The translations under genes were made by a program, and so were the position numbers. Source: Paenibacillus bovis (lineage in GTDB: Bacteria > Bacillota > Bacilli > Bacillales > Bacillaceae_C). Taken from it: DNA of 64,000 nucleotides. Shown here piece by piece: positions 26,022 through 36,147 of the stretch. The notes under the pieces were generated by a model. It saw only the letters and a program-made list of their open reading frames with translations. It made no database searches and was not told the DNA's origin. Within the stretch, counting starts at the first letter, position 1, and each line of letters starts with the position of its first letter. The DNA lies in the NCBI GenBank assembly GCA_007679095.1, contig VEFU01000004.1, forward strand, positions 1 to 64,000, written 5' to 3'.

Positions 26022-28319
26022 TTGAAAAGTGGGAAATGGTATATTCTTGCGCTGGGACTTCTAGCTAGTATTTTATGTGTAAAAGAGTACCATGGATTAT
26101 CAATACTGTTTTTATTATGTACATTTTTTCGTGTACTTTATGAAAAAGATACCATATTATCATTTTTATATTGTGCAGTAATGTTAATTGGTTTGAGTAG
26201 TATCTTCTTAACAGAACAAAGAAACACAACTAATTATCATGCTGGACAAGTCGAAGCAATATTTACCTATACGGAAGTTCCAACCTTTGATGGAAATCGA
26301 ATGCGTGCTATCGTTAAATCAAAAGACGAAAAATTTTTACTGAGTTATACAATGAATTCAGAAATGGAAAAGCAAGTTCTTGAAAGGTTTTTACGTGCTG
26401 GAACAATTTGCACCATTACTGGCGAACTTAATAAACCTGACAGAAATCGAAATGAGAATGGCTTTAACTACTCCAAATACTTATACTACAATAACATTCA
26501 TTGGATACTCCAACCTTCTGAACTTGCAATTTCTTCGTGTAATAATCTCCAAAAATCTCCAATCCATCATTTACGAAACATGAGAGCGAAAGCAATAAAT
26601 TTTATAAAACAACAATTCCCTGATCCATTACAACCATATGCAATTGCGCTATTATTGGGTGATAAATCATTACTATCTGAAGATACGTATCGGTATTATC
26701 AGAAAATAGGAGTTGTTCATTTACTTGCAATCTCTGGTTTACATATAGGACTAATTGTGGGCTTACTGTATTATGTTTTTCTTCTAATTGGGATTACGAA
26801 GGAAAAAATATTTTGGTTTCTAGTTGTACTTTTACCTATATATGCAATATTGTGCGGTGCTAATCCACCAGTTTCGAGAGCAGTTTTAATGACATTATTT
26901 ATTCTTTCTGCGAAAAAGTGGAGGATACCGATTACTACTCTTGATGCACTTTCGATTAGCTTTATTGTATTTTTAATATGGAATCCATATTTAATTAATA
27001 ATATTGGTTTTCAGCTTTCATATTCTGTAAGTTATTCACTAATTATTTCATCACAACGAATTTTAGCAGGATTATCTTATTTAAGACTTCTTTTTAACGT
27101 TTCCGTTATTTCCATGCTTGCATCTTTGCCAATCCTTATTTACCACTTTTATGAATTATCACTTGTAAGTATCTTTACAAACATTTTATATGTACCTTTT
27201 TATACAACAATTGTTTTACCTTCGATAATAATCCTTTTCTTCCTTTCGATTTTTAGTATTGACCTTTTTCATTTTAGTGCAAATGTTATTTCTGACTTAT
27301 TAATGTTAAGTGAGAAGTTAGCGAAAATAATAGGTTCTTTTCCTTTTAGTTCAATCGTAACAGGTAAACCTAGCACAATTAGTATGCTTTTATTTATCAT
27401 CGCAGTAATATTGTTTTTTGTCATTTGGGAAAATAGAGGGTCAATCATTATTGCGTTATTACCAATTACATTATTATTAATAATGCATATCATCATCGTT
27501 CAGTTTTCACCAAGTGGTGAAGTTGTGTTTATTGATGTGGGACAAGGAGATAGTATTCTTATAAAACTTCCATATAACCGAGGAACGTACTTAATTGATA
27601 CAGGTGGTGAATTGCGATTTGAAGAAGAGCAATGGCAGCAAAGAAAGAATCCATTTAACGTTGGAAAAAATATCTTAATTCCCTTGCTTAAAAGTAAAGG
27701 TATAACAAAGATTGACAAATTAATCTTGACTCATAGTGACGTGGATCATATGGGTGCTGCAACAGAGTTAATGACAGAACTGAATGTTTCGGAAATTTTA
27801 ATTTCCCCAAATTCTTGGAAAGAATCGACGATGGCAGAATTATTGACCATTATAAGTGAACAAGAAACACCACTATTAGAGGTTACGGATGGATATAGTT
27901 GGAACAATAAATCAGGAGAATTTCAAGTATTGTATCCTTTAGATAGGACCTATGAAGGGAATAATGATTCTATCGTAATATATGGAAAAATCGGTGGTTT
28001 AAATTGGTTGTTTATGGGGGATTTAGAAAAGGAAGGTGAAGCAGAAATCATTCGGGAATATAAAAAAATGGATGTGAATGTATTAAAAGTTGGTCATCAT
28101 GGTAGCAAAACCTCGACAACTGCTGAGTTTATAGAATGGCTACAACCTGATATTGCTATAATTTCAGTTGGAAGTAATAATCGATATGGTCACCCTCATG
28201 CTGATGTGATTCAGTTACTGCAACAAAACAACATCAAGCTTTTTCGTACGGATAAAAATGGAGGAGTGCATTATAAGTTTAAAAATAATAATGGAACCTT
28301 TCAGAGCATTTTGCAATAA
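26022..28319 (+). CDS. comEC: DNA uptake channel protein ComEC
   Basis: 765-residue polytopic membrane protein that forms the pore for single-stranded DNA import. An N-terminal hydrophobic region and OB-like DUF4131 domain precede the Competence domain with ISGLHIGLI near residue 240. A C-terminal metallo-beta-lactamase-like domain contains HSDVDHMGA near 570 and GHHGS near 690. Start is TTG at 26022 after GAAGGAG. The gene is intact, so the uptake machinery could be functional. Confidence 0.95.
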   Translation: MKSGKWYILALGLLASILCVKEYHGLSILFLLCTFFRVLYEKDTILSFLYCAVMLIGLSSIFLTEQRNTTNYHAGQVEAIFTYTEVPTFDGNRMRAIVKSKDEKFLLSYTMNSEMEKQVLERFLRAGTICTITGELNKPDRNRNENGFNYSKYLYYNNIHWILQPSELAISSCNNLQKSPIHHLRNMRAKAINFIKQQFPDPLQPYAIALLLGDKSLLSEDTYRYYQKIGVVHLLAISGLHIGLIVGLLYYVFLLIGITKEKIFWFLVVLLPIYAILCGANPPVSRAVLMTLFILSAKKWRIPITTLDALSISFIVFLIWNPYLINNIGFQLSYSVSYSLIISSQRILAGLSYLRLLFNVSVISMLASLPILIYHFYELSLVSIFTNILYVPFYTTIVLPSIIILFFLSIFSIDLFHFSANVISDLLMLSEKLAKIIGSFPFSSIVTGKPSTISMLLFIIAVILFFVIWENRGSIIIALLPITLLLIMHIIIVQFSPSGEVVFIDVGQGDSILIKLPYNRGTYLIDTGGELRFEEEQWQQRKNPFNVGKNILIPLLKSKGITKIDKLILTHSDVDHMGAATELMTELNVSEILISPNSWKESTMAELLTIISEQETPLLEVTDGYSWNNKSGEFQVLYPLDRTYEGNNDSIVIYGKIGGLNWLFMGDLEKEGEAEIIREYKKMDVNVLKVGHHGSKTSTTAEFIEWLQPDIAIISVGSNNRYGHPHADVIQLLQQNNIKLFRTDKNGGVHYKFKNNNGTFQSILQ

Positions 28320-28332
28320 AATAAAACATAGA

Positions 28333-28363
28333 AAAAAGAAGCTTGTAAAAACAAACTTCTTTT
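28333..28363. terminator. Bidirectional terminator between comEC and yqzM
   Basis: AAAAGAAG and TTGT pair with ACAA and CTTCTTTT around AAAA, with one C/A mismatch. It has A- and T-runs on both sides. Confidence 0.65.
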
Positions 28364-28368
28364 CGGAA

Positions 28369-28503
28369 TTACTTACCGAGTAGTTGGATAACCGTTCCAA
28401 TCACAAAAATTGCTGAAAAGAATACAAATGATACTACGAATCCTATTCCAGAATCAATCGCATCATTACGTTTTGACTGGACATTTTGTTCAAATTCGTT
28501 CAC
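28369..28503 (-). CDS. yqzM: YqzM family small membrane protein
   Basis: 44 residues. It begins (V)NEFEQNVQSKRNDAIDSG, followed by one membrane segment and a tail ending QLLGK. This matches B. subtilis YqzM in length and sequence. Function is unknown. Start is GTG at 28501-28503, preceded on the minus strand by TAGGAGGGG. It sits between comEC and holA, as in B. subtilis. Confidence 0.93.
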   Translation of the reverse strand: MNEFEQNVQSKRNDAIDSGIGFVVSFVFFSAIFVIGTVIQLLGK

Positions 28504-28700
28504 GAAATACCCCTCCTAATCCACTTTAGTATAGACGAAAGTAATAAAAAAATCCACTTTTCCTTTACCACAGTTGACAAGACTTAACACCCATACTTTT
28601 TAGATAGCTGGCTAAACTAAGTGTACAGTAAAGTTAAATAGAAAACCCGCTTCTGTGAAAGTATCCTAGGCCTTTTTCAGGAGCGTTTAATATAGATTAA

Positions 28701-28736
28701 GGGGGCATTTCACAATGTGAAAATGAGCCCCTTTCT
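28701..28736 (+). other. Hairpin in the yqzM-holA gap
   Basis: GGGG-CATTT-CACA pairs with TGTG-AAAATG-CCCC and is followed by TTTCT. It resembles a terminator, but no gene on the plus strand ends just before it. The rest of the 295-base gap shows nothing. Confidence 0.45.
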
Positions 28737-28798
28737 ACTTGTCAAATAAGCCTACCTTTCATACCATATAAATAAGACAATTTGAAAGTAGGGTAAAT

Positions 28799-29821
28799 AT
28801 GAAAGTATGGGAAAAAATAGAGGAAAAACAATTTTCTTCTTTGTATTTATTATATGGAACAGAAGACTTTATAATCAACGAGACAAAACAGAAATTAGTG
28901 ACAAATGTGTTAACGGAAGAAGAAATGGATTTTAATTTTTCCGTTTATGACTTAGAGGAAACCCCGATTGAAGAAGCGATTGAAGATGCTGAAACATTCC
29001 CTTTTATGGGAGATAATAAATTATTGTTTATACATAATCCGGTCTTTTTAACAGCAGATAAATCAAAGGGGAAGGTAGAACATGATATAAAAAGGTTAGA
29101 AACTTATCTACAATCCCCAGCGCCATATTCAATTTTAGTTTTTATCGCTTCTTATGAGAAGTTAGATGAACGTAAAAAAATCACAAAATTACTAAAGAAA
29201 AATGCAGAAGTATTGGAAGCAAAACCGTTAAATGAGCGCGATCTAAAAGTATGGGTTCGTACACAAGCGAATGCCAATAAAGTTGACATGGATGAGGATG
29301 CCATCGAATTATTTGTGACGCTTGTAGGTACAGATTTAATGAATTTACATTCTGAATTAACAAAATTAACATTATATGTTAGTGATACTAAAAAAATAAA
29401 TGTGTCCACCGTGGAAAAGTTAACATCCCGATCGATGGAGCAAAACATTTTTGATCTAGTCGATAAAGTCGTAAATAGAAAAATGGAAGAGGCTTTTAGA
29501 ATTTATTATGACCTTAGGAAACAAAATGAAGAACCTATAAAAATTTTGGCTCTAATTGCTAGCCAGTTTAGGTTAATATACCAAGTGAAGGAAATGACAA
29601 GAAGAGGGTATGGGCAACAGCAAATTGCTGGTACGATAAAAACTCATCCTTATCGTGTTAAGTTAGCTTCTGGACAAGCAAATTCCTTTTCAGAAGCAGA
29701 ATTAGGAGAAATTATGCAATTACTAGCAAAAACGGATGAGCAATTGAAAACAAGTCAATTTGGAAAAGAAGTCGCACTTGAATTATTTTTACTTAAACTT
29801 GGAAATATGAAGGGGAAATAA
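28799..29821 (+). CDS. holA: DNA polymerase III delta subunit (YqeN)
   Basis: Clamp-loader subunit of 340 residues that opens the beta clamp. It has the YLLYGTEDFIINET start typical of HolA, a degenerate AAA+ fold, and a C-terminal collar domain with KILALIASQFRLIYQ near residue 241. It is the yqeN position of B. subtilis. Confidence 0.95.
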   Translation: MKVWEKIEEKQFSSLYLLYGTEDFIINETKQKLVTNVLTEEEMDFNFSVYDLEETPIEEAIEDAETFPFMGDNKLLFIHNPVFLTADKSKGKVEHDIKRLETYLQSPAPYSILVFIASYEKLDERKKITKLLKKNAEVLEAKPLNERDLKVWVRTQANANKVDMDEDAIELFVTLVGTDLMNLHSELTKLTLYVSDTKKINVSTVEKLTSRSMEQNIFDLVDKVVNRKMEEAFRIYYDLRKQNEEPIKILALIASQFRLIYQVKEMTRRGYGQQQIAGTIKTHPYRVKLASGQANSFSEAELGEIMQLLAKTDEQLKTSQFGKEVALELFLLKLGNMKGK

Positions 29822-29852
29822 AAAAACGTCCTAGTAGGACGTTTTTTTTATT
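29819..29852. terminator. Bidirectional terminator between holA and rpsT
   Basis: AAAAAACGTCCTA pairs with TAGGACGTTTTTT, giving runs usable from either side. Confidence 0.92.
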
Positions 29853-29856
29853 GGGA

Positions 29857-30108
29857 TTAACCTAATTTTTTTGCAAGACGTGCTTTTTGACGATTTGCTG
29901 TGTTTTTATGAATTAAGCCTTTATTAGCAGCTTTGTCTAATTGTTTAACCGCACTTTTAAATAGATCTTTTGCGTTATCTTCGTTTAGTTCAACAGCAGC
30001 TTCGAATTTCTTAACAGCTGTACGCATTGCAGACTTAGTAGCAGCGTTTTGCTCGTTTTTCTTTTCGTTAATAGTTACACGTTTAATAGCAGATTTAATG
30101 TTTGGCAT
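29857..30108 (-). CDS. rpsT: Small ribosomal subunit protein bS20
   Basis: 83-residue basic helical protein of the 30S subunit. It begins [11 protein letters not shown] and ends LAKKLG. Start is ATG at 30106-30108 with GGAGGTGA upstream on the minus strand; a GTG three codons earlier overlaps that site. It lies opposite gpr, as in B. subtilis. Confidence 0.97.
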   Translation of the reverse strand: MPNIKSAIKRVTINEKKNEQNAATKSAMRTAVKKFEAAVELNEDNAKDLFKSAVKQLDKAANKGLIHKNTANRQKARLAKKLG

Positions 30109-30300
30109 TACCTTCACCTCCTGACAAGTATCGAGGTTCTATCTCACTCGAGTATCACCACATATAAACAGTTAGAACAAGAGATATTTTATCAAACGCT
30201 AGATTGGAATGCAATACTTCTGAATTAAAAATGCTAGAAAAGGAAATGCTTGTGCTAGACATGTAATTTTGAAATTTCATATTCAGGAGGGGTTAGATTT

Positions 30301-31428
30301 ATGGATAAGAAAGATCTAGATTTAAGTAAATATTCAATCCGAACCGATCTTGCCGAAGAGGCTTTTGAAATGGCTCTTGAACAAATGGTGGGAAAAAAGA
30401 AGGAAAAAGTAGAGAAGAAAGAGATTGAAGGAGTAGTTATAAAGGAGAAGATGGTAGAGGATATTAAAGTATCTCTCGCCACGATTACTCCCGAAGGTGA
30501 AAGAAAACTTGGAAAAAAACAAGGAAACTATTTAACAATTGAAGTCCAAGGGATTCGCAATCAAGATACTGTATTACAACAAAAAGTACAGGAAGTATTT
30601 GCGAGTGAATTTAGTGGGTTTATGGAAATGATTAATATTCCTAAAAATGCAAGCTGTTTAATAGTTGGTTTGGGCAACTGGAATGTCACTCCAGATTCAT
30701 TAGGACCATTAGTATGTGAAAATTTAATAATAACCAGACATCTATTTCAATTAGAACCGGAGTATGTAGAAGATGGTTATCGTGCTGTCAGCTCACTCAC
30801 TCCTGGTGTAATGGGGCTAACAGGAATTGAAACGAGCGACATCATTTTTGGTGTATCAGAAAAGTCAAAGCCTGATTTTATAATTGCCATTGATGCTTTA
30901 GCATCACGTTCTATTGAAAGGGTGAACGCCACAATACAGATTTCGGATACAGGAATACACCCGGGTTCAGGTGTAGGAAATAAAAGGAAGGAAATTAGTA
31001 AAGATACACTCGGAGTTCCCGTAATTTCTATCGGTGTGCCAACCGTTGTTGATGCTGTAACGATTACTAGTGACACAATCGATTTTCTTCTAAAGCATTT
31101 TGGGAGGGAATTGCAAGATTCCGGAAATCCTTCAAAATCCCTTATACCAGCAGGAATGACATTTGGTGAAAGAAAAAAATTAACAGATGAGGATTTACCA
31201 GAGGAACAACATCGTAAAACTTTCTTAGGAATGATAGGAACCTTGGAAGATATGGAGAAGAGAAAACTAATTCACGAAGTACTCGCTCCACTCGGCCATA
31301 ATTTAATGGTAACCCCAAAAGAAGTAGATGTATTTATTGAGGATATGGCTAATTTAATCGCTTCTGGATTAAATGCAGCCTTACATTCAGCTGTCGATCA
31401 ATCTGACACAGGATTTAAGACAAGGTAG
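30301..31428 (+). CDS. gpr: Germination protease Gpr
   Basis: Spore protease that degrades small acid-soluble proteins during germination. 375 residues, begun as a zymogen: the first residues [18 protein letters not shown] contain the autoprocessing region. [14 protein letters not shown] near residue 122 and AIDALASRS near 198 are family motifs holding the acidic catalytic residues. AGGAGGGG precedes the ATG. In B. subtilis spoIIP follows; here yqxA does. Confidence 0.95.
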   Translation: MDKKDLDLSKYSIRTDLAEEAFEMALEQMVGKKKEKVEKKEIEGVVIKEKMVEDIKVSLATITPEGERKLGKKQGNYLTIEVQGIRNQDTVLQQKVQEVFASEFSGFMEMINIPKNASCLIVGLGNWNVTPDSLGPLVCENLIITRHLFQLEPEYVEDGYRAVSSLTPGVMGLTGIETSDIIFGVSEKSKPDFIIAIDALASRSIERVNATIQISDTGIHPGSGVGNKRKEISKDTLGVPVISIGVPTVVDAVTITSDTIDFLLKHFGRELQDSGNPSKSLIPAGMTFGERKKLTDEDLPEEQHRKTFLGMIGTLEDMEKRKLIHEVLAPLGHNLMVTPKEVDVFIEDMANLIASGLNAALHSAVDQSDTGFKTR

Positions 31429-31483
31429 TGAGTTATATCAATTGAGTATGTTGCATAGCTATTTTAAAGAGAGGTGAAGTAGG

Positions 31484-31819
31484 ATGAAATCATTTATATG
31501 GAGGCTTTTAACTCTTGTTTGCGTTCTGTTCGTTGGCGTTCTCATAGGTATGAATAAGGCAAATGAAGGAATGCTTGAGATGAAAGGATATAATGATCAA
31601 TCATTCCAAACACCTGTCGAAGTGAATAAAACGGATAACGGAGAAGTAGAAACTTCGTTAATGGGAAATGAGTTAGGAACTTTTAATATAGACGAGAAAA
31701 AGGAAAAACTACAAGAAGTAAAGGCTTTTAACTTCTTTTCAGAAATAGGGAAACTATTAGCAGATACCGTCTCTACCATAACAAATGGTATTGTTGAATT
31801 CGTAAGTAGTTTATTTTAA
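31484..31819 (+). CDS. yqxA: YqxA family protein (DUF3679)
   Basis: 111 residues with an N-terminal membrane segment or signal (about 4-24), then a short extracytoplasmic region. Function is unknown. Length and position before lepA match B. subtilis YqxA (112 residues). GAGAGGTGAAG precedes the ATG. The gene is 55 bases after gpr, where spoIIP would be expected first. Confidence 0.85.
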   Translation: MKSFIWRLLTLVCVLFVGVLIGMNKANEGMLEMKGYNDQSFQTPVEVNKTDNGEVETSLMGNELGTFNIDEKKEKLQEVKAFNFFSEIGKLLADTVSTITNGIVEFVSSLF

Positions 31820-31967
31820 AAAGAGAAGTTGAGGTCGAGACAAAACGATTTGACCTGGATGTAGGAGGATGTAAATCATGAACAATATACCGCTTCGGAA
31901 ATACACTTCGCTTTCCGCGGGCTTCGAAAAGCGGAAGGCGCTTGCTTATCGGCGACAAGCAAATGTT

Positions 31968-32008
31968 CCTACCCGAAGAAAGGTGTTCTTTACCTTTCAT
32001 CGGGTAGG
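31968..32008 (+). repeat. Variable-stem hairpin in repeat copy B
   Basis: Outer stem CCTACCCGA (31968-31976) pairs with TCGGGTAGG (32000-32008). Inner stem GAAAGGT (31978-31984) pairs with ACCTTTC (31992-31998). Confidence 0.85.
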
Positions 32009-32383
32009 GTTATTTGACCTCGAGCCGATGGCGCCTGCAGCTAGACAAGGCTAATGAGCCTCCTCGGCGCTAAACGCCTGTCTAGCTTAGGCTCCTAGCG
32101 GCTGGCGAACGAGACATTCCTTCCCCTACGATAAGTCAACATCGGCAAGAGGAACGTCGACTAAAAGCGGCACGTCCTGTGCCAACGTCGACGTGACCCA
32201 CATCCTGTGGGCCCTCGCCGTGTTTCCTTTATCTCAGTACAGGATTGTCTCCCGTTCGTACGCCGCTAAACAGTCGCCTTCGCTTTTCTTTCTGCGGGGT
32301 CTCATCGAGGCCTTTGCTCCCGTAGGAGTCTTCGTGTATTTCCTCCGCTGGTAATTATAAAAATTTTATAATTGACAAAGTGA

Positions 32384-32429
32384 CCGAGCTATCTTGTTTT
32401 GAAATCAAGTTATAGTTCGGTTTTTATTT
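32384..32429 (+). terminator. Terminator-like hairpin at right end of repeat copy B
   Basis: CCGAGCTAT pairs with ATAGTTCGG through one wobble pair, with CTTG/CAAG inside, followed by TTTTTATTT. It may terminate transcripts from gpr-yqxA. Confidence 0.8.
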
Positions 32430-32496
32430 GTAACCATATTCCTTTTCTCGCAGCCTCTTTTTGTTTTTTTGAGGTCTATATCTTTCATAATAATAG

Positions 32497-32950
32497 CTTT
32501 CGTTGCCCCAGAACATTTGCTTGTCTCCGATAATCGAGCGCCTTTCGCATTTCTATGTCTAGCTCAAGTGCCTATCGACTAGCAGATTTCCAGAACCTTC
32601 CTACGATAATGCCCTACAGGATGTAGGGTAGTTCGATGTTGCCACAGGATGTGGCGCACTTAATCGAACTTCCTATTACAAGAGGAACGTCGACTAAAAC
32701 CGGCACGTCCTGTGCCAACGTCGACGTGACCCACATCCTGTGGGCCTCCTCGTCGTGTTTCCTTTATCTCGTCAGGTTCTTAATAAATCTGTACGTCGAT
32801 AAACAGGCACTTTCGCATTTCTTATTGTCTAGCTCAAGGCGCTATCGGCTCGAGGTCAAATAACCTGAGGCAATGAAAGGCAAAGAGCGCCTTTCGTTGC
32901 CTCAGAACATTTGCTTGTCGCCGATAATCGAGCGCCTTTCGCATTTCTTA
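32497..32950. repeat. Rearranged repeat mosaic, copy C
   Basis: Holds modules of the same family in a different order. Segments 32497-32555 and 32891-32948 are direct repeats of about 58 bases (CTTTCGTTGCC, CAGAACATTTGCTTGTC, CCGATAATCGAGCGCC). Segment 32842-32925 is the left module in inverted orientation. Segment 32680-32770 repeats the central hairpin module. A frame of 75 codons here is not a gene. Confidence 0.75.
32865..32905 (-). repeat. Variable-stem hairpin in repeat copy C
   Basis: Inverted relative to copies A and B. Outer stem CTGAGGCAA (32865-32873) pairs with TTGCCTCAG (32897-32905). Inner stem GAAAGGC (32875-32881) pairs with GCCTTTC (32889-32895). Confidence 0.85.
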
Positions 32951-32951
32951 T

Positions 32952-32980
32952 TTGCTGATTGTTTGTTGTGCTGATATAAT
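32952..32980 (+). promoter_or_regulatory. Candidate extended -10 promoter for lepA
   Basis: TGATATAAT gives an extended -10 (TATAAT at 32975-32980). A weak TTGCTG lies 17 bases upstream. It follows directly on the repeat mosaic. Confidence 0.6.
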
Positions 32981-33021
32981 TTACCCTAGCATACATGCGC
33001 CGATTAACAGGAGTGAAAAGA

Positions 33022-34857
33022 ATGAATCATGAAGACAGATTAAAAAGGCAAGAGAAAATTCGTAATTTCTCTATCATTGCTCATATTGACCATGGTAAAT
33101 CAACATTAGCAGATCGTATACTTGAGAAAACAAAAGCACTTACTGCTAGAGAAATGAAAGAGCAGTTACTAGATTCTATGGATTTAGAACGTGAGCGAGG
33201 TATTACGATAAAGTTAAATGCAGTACAACTTAAATACAAAGCGAAAAATGGTGAAGACTATATTTTTCACTTAATTGACACACCAGGTCACGTAGATTTC
33301 ACTTATGAGGTCTCAAGAAGTCTTGCTGCTTGTGAAGGAGCAGTATTGGTTGTAGATGCTGCTCAAGGTATTGAAGCACAAACATTAGCCAATGTGTATT
33401 TAGCTCTTGATAACGAACTAGAAATCTTACCAGTTATTAACAAAATTGATCTACCTGCTGCAGATCCAGAGCGTGTGAAACAGGAAATAGAAGATGTTAT
33501 CGGATTAGATGCATCAGATGCAGTGTTAGCCTCTGCAAAAGCAGGAATTGGTATAGAAGAAATTTTAGAACAAGTAGTAGAAAAAGTACCGGCACCTACT
33601 GGTGATCCAGAAGCCCCATTAAAAGCACTTATTTTCGACTCGTTATATGATGCTTACCGTGGAGTTATTGCTTATATCCGAGTTGTTGAGGGTACTGTCA
33701 AAGCTGGAGATAAAATAAAAATGATGGCAACAGGTAAAGTGTTCGAAGTATCGGAAGTAGGTGTACATGCACCGAAACCAATGCTTGTCGATGAATTAAC
33801 TGTTGGAGATGTTGGTTTTCTAACAGCTTCTATTAAAAATGTTGGAGATACACGGGTAGGGGATACAATTACTAGTGTGGCCAACCCTGCTGATACTCCA
33901 CTTCCAGGTTACAGGAAGTTGAACCCGATGGTATATTGTGGTCTTTATCCTATCGATTCTGCTAAATTTAATGACTTGCGTGAGGCATTAGAAAAACTAG
34001 AATTAAATGATTCAGCACTACAATATGAACCTGAGACATCACAAGCACTTGGATTTGGTTTCCGTTGTGGATTTTTAGGTTTACTTCATATGGAGATTAT
34101 TCAAGAACGTATTGAACGTGAATTTAATATCGAGTTAATCACTACTGCACCAAGTGTTATATATAAGGTACATATGACGAATGGAAATTCAGTAGATGTC
34201 GATAATCCTGCAAATATGCCAGACCAACAAAAGATAGACCACGTCGAAGAACCATATGTAAGAGCATCGATGATGGTACCTAACGATTACGTTGGAGCTG
34301 TTATGGAACTTGCACAAGAAAAAAGAGGCAATTTCATTGACATGCAATATCTAGATGATATTCGAGTAAATGTCATTTATGAAATACCATTAGCTGAAAT
34401 AGTATATGATTTCTTTGATCAATTAAAATCAAATACTAAAGGCTATGCATCATTTGATTATGAGATGATTGGATATAAACCTTCCAAATTAGTGAAGATG
34501 GATATTTTATTAAATGGTGAAACTGTTGATGCACTTAGCTTCATTGTTCATCGTGATTTCGCCTATGAACGTGGTAAGACGATTGTAGAAAAACTAAAAG
34601 AACTTATACCAAGACAACAATTTGAAGTCCCTGTTCAAGCTGCAGTTGGGCAAAAAATTGTCGCAAGGTCTACAATTAAATCAATGGGGAAAAACGTATT
34701 AGCTAAATGTTATGGCGGAGATATATCTCGAAAACGTAAACTACTGGAAAAACAAAAAGAAGGTAAGAAACGTATGAAACAAGTTGGATCTGTTGAAGTC
34801 CCTCAGGAAGCATTTATGGCTGTCTTGAAGCGGGATGAAGGCGGAAAGTCAAAATAG
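33022..34857 (+). CDS. lepA: Elongation factor 4 (LepA) GTPase
   Basis: Translational GTPase of 611 residues. G1 is AHIDHGKST near residue 18, G3 DTPGH near 83, and G4 NKIDL near 137. EF-G-like domains and the LepA-specific C-terminal domain follow. Start is ATG at 33022 ([16 protein letters not shown]) after AGGAG; the frame from 32995 would add nine residues without a ribosome site. Confidence 0.97.
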   Translation: MNHEDRLKRQEKIRNFSIIAHIDHGKSTLADRILEKTKALTAREMKEQLLDSMDLERERGITIKLNAVQLKYKAKNGEDYIFHLIDTPGHVDFTYEVSRSLAACEGAVLVVDAAQGIEAQTLANVYLALDNELEILPVINKIDLPAADPERVKQEIEDVIGLDASDAVLASAKAGIGIEEILEQVVEKVPAPTGDPEAPLKALIFDSLYDAYRGVIAYIRVVEGTVKAGDKIKMMATGKVFEVSEVGVHAPKPMLVDELTVGDVGFLTASIKNVGDTRVGDTITSVANPADTPLPGYRKLNPMVYCGLYPIDSAKFNDLREALEKLELNDSALQYEPETSQALGFGFRCGFLGLLHMEIIQERIEREFNIELITTAPSVIYKVHMTNGNSVDVDNPANMPDQQKIDHVEEPYVRASMMVPNDYVGAVMELAQEKRGNFIDMQYLDDIRVNVIYEIPLAEIVYDFFDQLKSNTKGYASFDYEMIGYKPSKLVKMDILLNGETVDALSFIVHRDFAYERGKTIVEKLKELIPRQQFEVPVQAAVGQKIVARSTIKSMGKNVLAKCYGGDISRKRKLLEKQKEGKKRMKQVGSVEVPQEAFMAVLKRDEGGKSK

Positions 34858-34947
34858 GAAGTTACATGCAGGGAGGTAAAGCTTGATTGAATTTATCATG
34901 CTGCACTTCCCTTTTTCCTATTATATTAATAAAGGTTGTGTAAAACG

Positions 34948-36078
34948 ATGAAAGCAGCATATATCCATATTCCCTTTTGTGAACATATTTGCCACTACTG
35001 TGACTTCAATAAAGTATTCTTACATGGTCAACCTGTAGATGAATATGTGGATTTACTTATGAAGGAAATAGAAATTACTATTACAGAAACACCTGTAAAA
35101 CAATTGAAAACAATTTTTGTTGGAGGTGGGACTCCTACAGCCTTAAATGAGAAACAATTGGAAAGACTGTGTAAAGGGATTAGAGAAAACTTACCATTTG
35201 AAGATGGGGAGTTCACATTTGAAGCAAATCCAGGAGATCTTTCGATAGAAAAACTACAAATTCTTAAAGAGTATGGAGTAAATAGACTCAGCTTTGGTGT
35301 ACAATCTTTCAATAATGAATTATTGGAAAGAATTGGCCGCTCTCATCGTGTGAAAGATGTTTATCGTTCTTTAGATAATGCGAAAAAAGTTGGTTTTGAT
35401 AATATTAGTATTGATCTCATTTATGCATTACCTGGACAAACAATTAATGACTTCCGTGAAACGTTAAGAGAGGCATTGTCACTGCAATTACCACATTACT
35501 CAAGCTACTCATTAATTGTTGAACCTAAAACTGTTTTTTATAATTTAATGAGAAAAGGTAAATTAGTATTACCTAGTGTGGAAGCAGAAACTAAAATGTA
35601 TGAAACATTAATAGAAGAGATGGAAAGTTATGGGTTGTCACAATATGAAATTAGTAATTTTTCAAAACCGGGATATGAAAGTAAGCATAATCTAGTTTAT
35701 TGGGATAATGAGGAATACTTTGGTTTTGGTGCAGGGGCTCATGGCTATATAAATGGTGTTAGATATTCGAATGCAGGTCCATTAAAGAAATATATGACAC
35801 CATTAGTTGACCATAAACGACCTATTTTTAATGAAACAATCTTATCTATTCAAGAGAAAATGGAAGAAGAAATGTTTTTAGGTTTACGTAAAGTAGAAGG
35901 TGTAAGTTTAAGTCGTTTCAAACAACGTTTTGATAAAGATTTAGAACAAGTTTTCCAAGAGGCAGTTACGACAATGCGAAACCGTGGTTTATTAGTTGTG
36001 GAGAATGGTTATATTCGTCTGACTACGGAAGGGCGTTTTCTAGGGAATGAGGTTTTTCAATCATTTCTAATTTCATAA
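34948..36078 (+). CDS. hemW: Radical SAM heme chaperone HemW (HemN-like)
   Basis: 376 residues. The radical SAM cluster motif is CEHICHYC near residue 10 (CX3CX2C) and GGGTP lies near 60. A C-terminal HemN domain is present. It lacks the extended N-terminus of true coproporphyrinogen dehydrogenase HemN, so HemW is the better name. Start is ATG at 34948 with a weak AAAGG 12 bases upstream. Its position after lepA matches B. subtilis. Confidence 0.92.
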   Translation: MKAAYIHIPFCEHICHYCDFNKVFLHGQPVDEYVDLLMKEIEITITETPVKQLKTIFVGGGTPTALNEKQLERLCKGIRENLPFEDGEFTFEANPGDLSIEKLQILKEYGVNRLSFGVQSFNNELLERIGRSHRVKDVYRSLDNAKKVGFDNISIDLIYALPGQTINDFRETLREALSLQLPHYSSYSLIVEPKTVFYNLMRKGKLVLPSVEAETKMYETLIEEMESYGLSQYEISNFSKPGYESKHNLVYWDNEEYFGFGAGAHGYINGVRYSNAGPLKKYMTPLVDHKRPIFNETILSIQEKMEEEMFLGLRKVEGVSLSRFKQRFDKDLEQVFQEAVTTMRNRGLLVVENGYIRLTTEGRFLGNEVFQSFLIS

Positions 36079-36108
36079 ATATATCTCTCTGTGCTGTATG
36101 TAAAATGA

Positions 36109-36135
36109 TTGACATCATTCCTGCATTTTGATAAT
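36109..36135 (+). promoter_or_regulatory. SigA-type promoter of the hrcA operon
   Basis: Perfect TTGACA at 36109-36114 with GATAAT at 36130-36135. The spacer is short (15 bases), so the exact -10 is uncertain. It lies just upstream of CIRCE. Confidence 0.6.
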
Positions 36136-36147
36136 TTTATATTAGAA

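Larger units (their letters stand above)
31829..32457. repeat. Long palindromic repeat, copy B
   Basis: About 629 bases nearly colinear with copy A (12064-12996) minus its nested insertion. Ends are GAGGTCGAGACA and TCTCGCAGCCTC. An inner inverted pair is GGAAATACAC near 31896 and GTGTATTTCC near 32334. It contains many short hairpins, is richer in GC than the genome and has no supported gene. Confidence 0.85.

Noticed and set aside
30180-30300. SigG promoter for gpr
   Set aside because: Expected in forespore genes, but no -35/-10 pair close enough to consensus was found by eye.
32636-32863. Open frame of 75 codons in the repeat mosaic
   Set aside because: It lies wholly in palindromic repeat sequence, has no ribosome site and does not resemble a known protein.
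31829-32950. Possible CRISPR array in the repeat region
   Set aside because: Repeats are palindromic, irregularly spaced, of differing length and partly inverted, with no regular spacers or cas genes.
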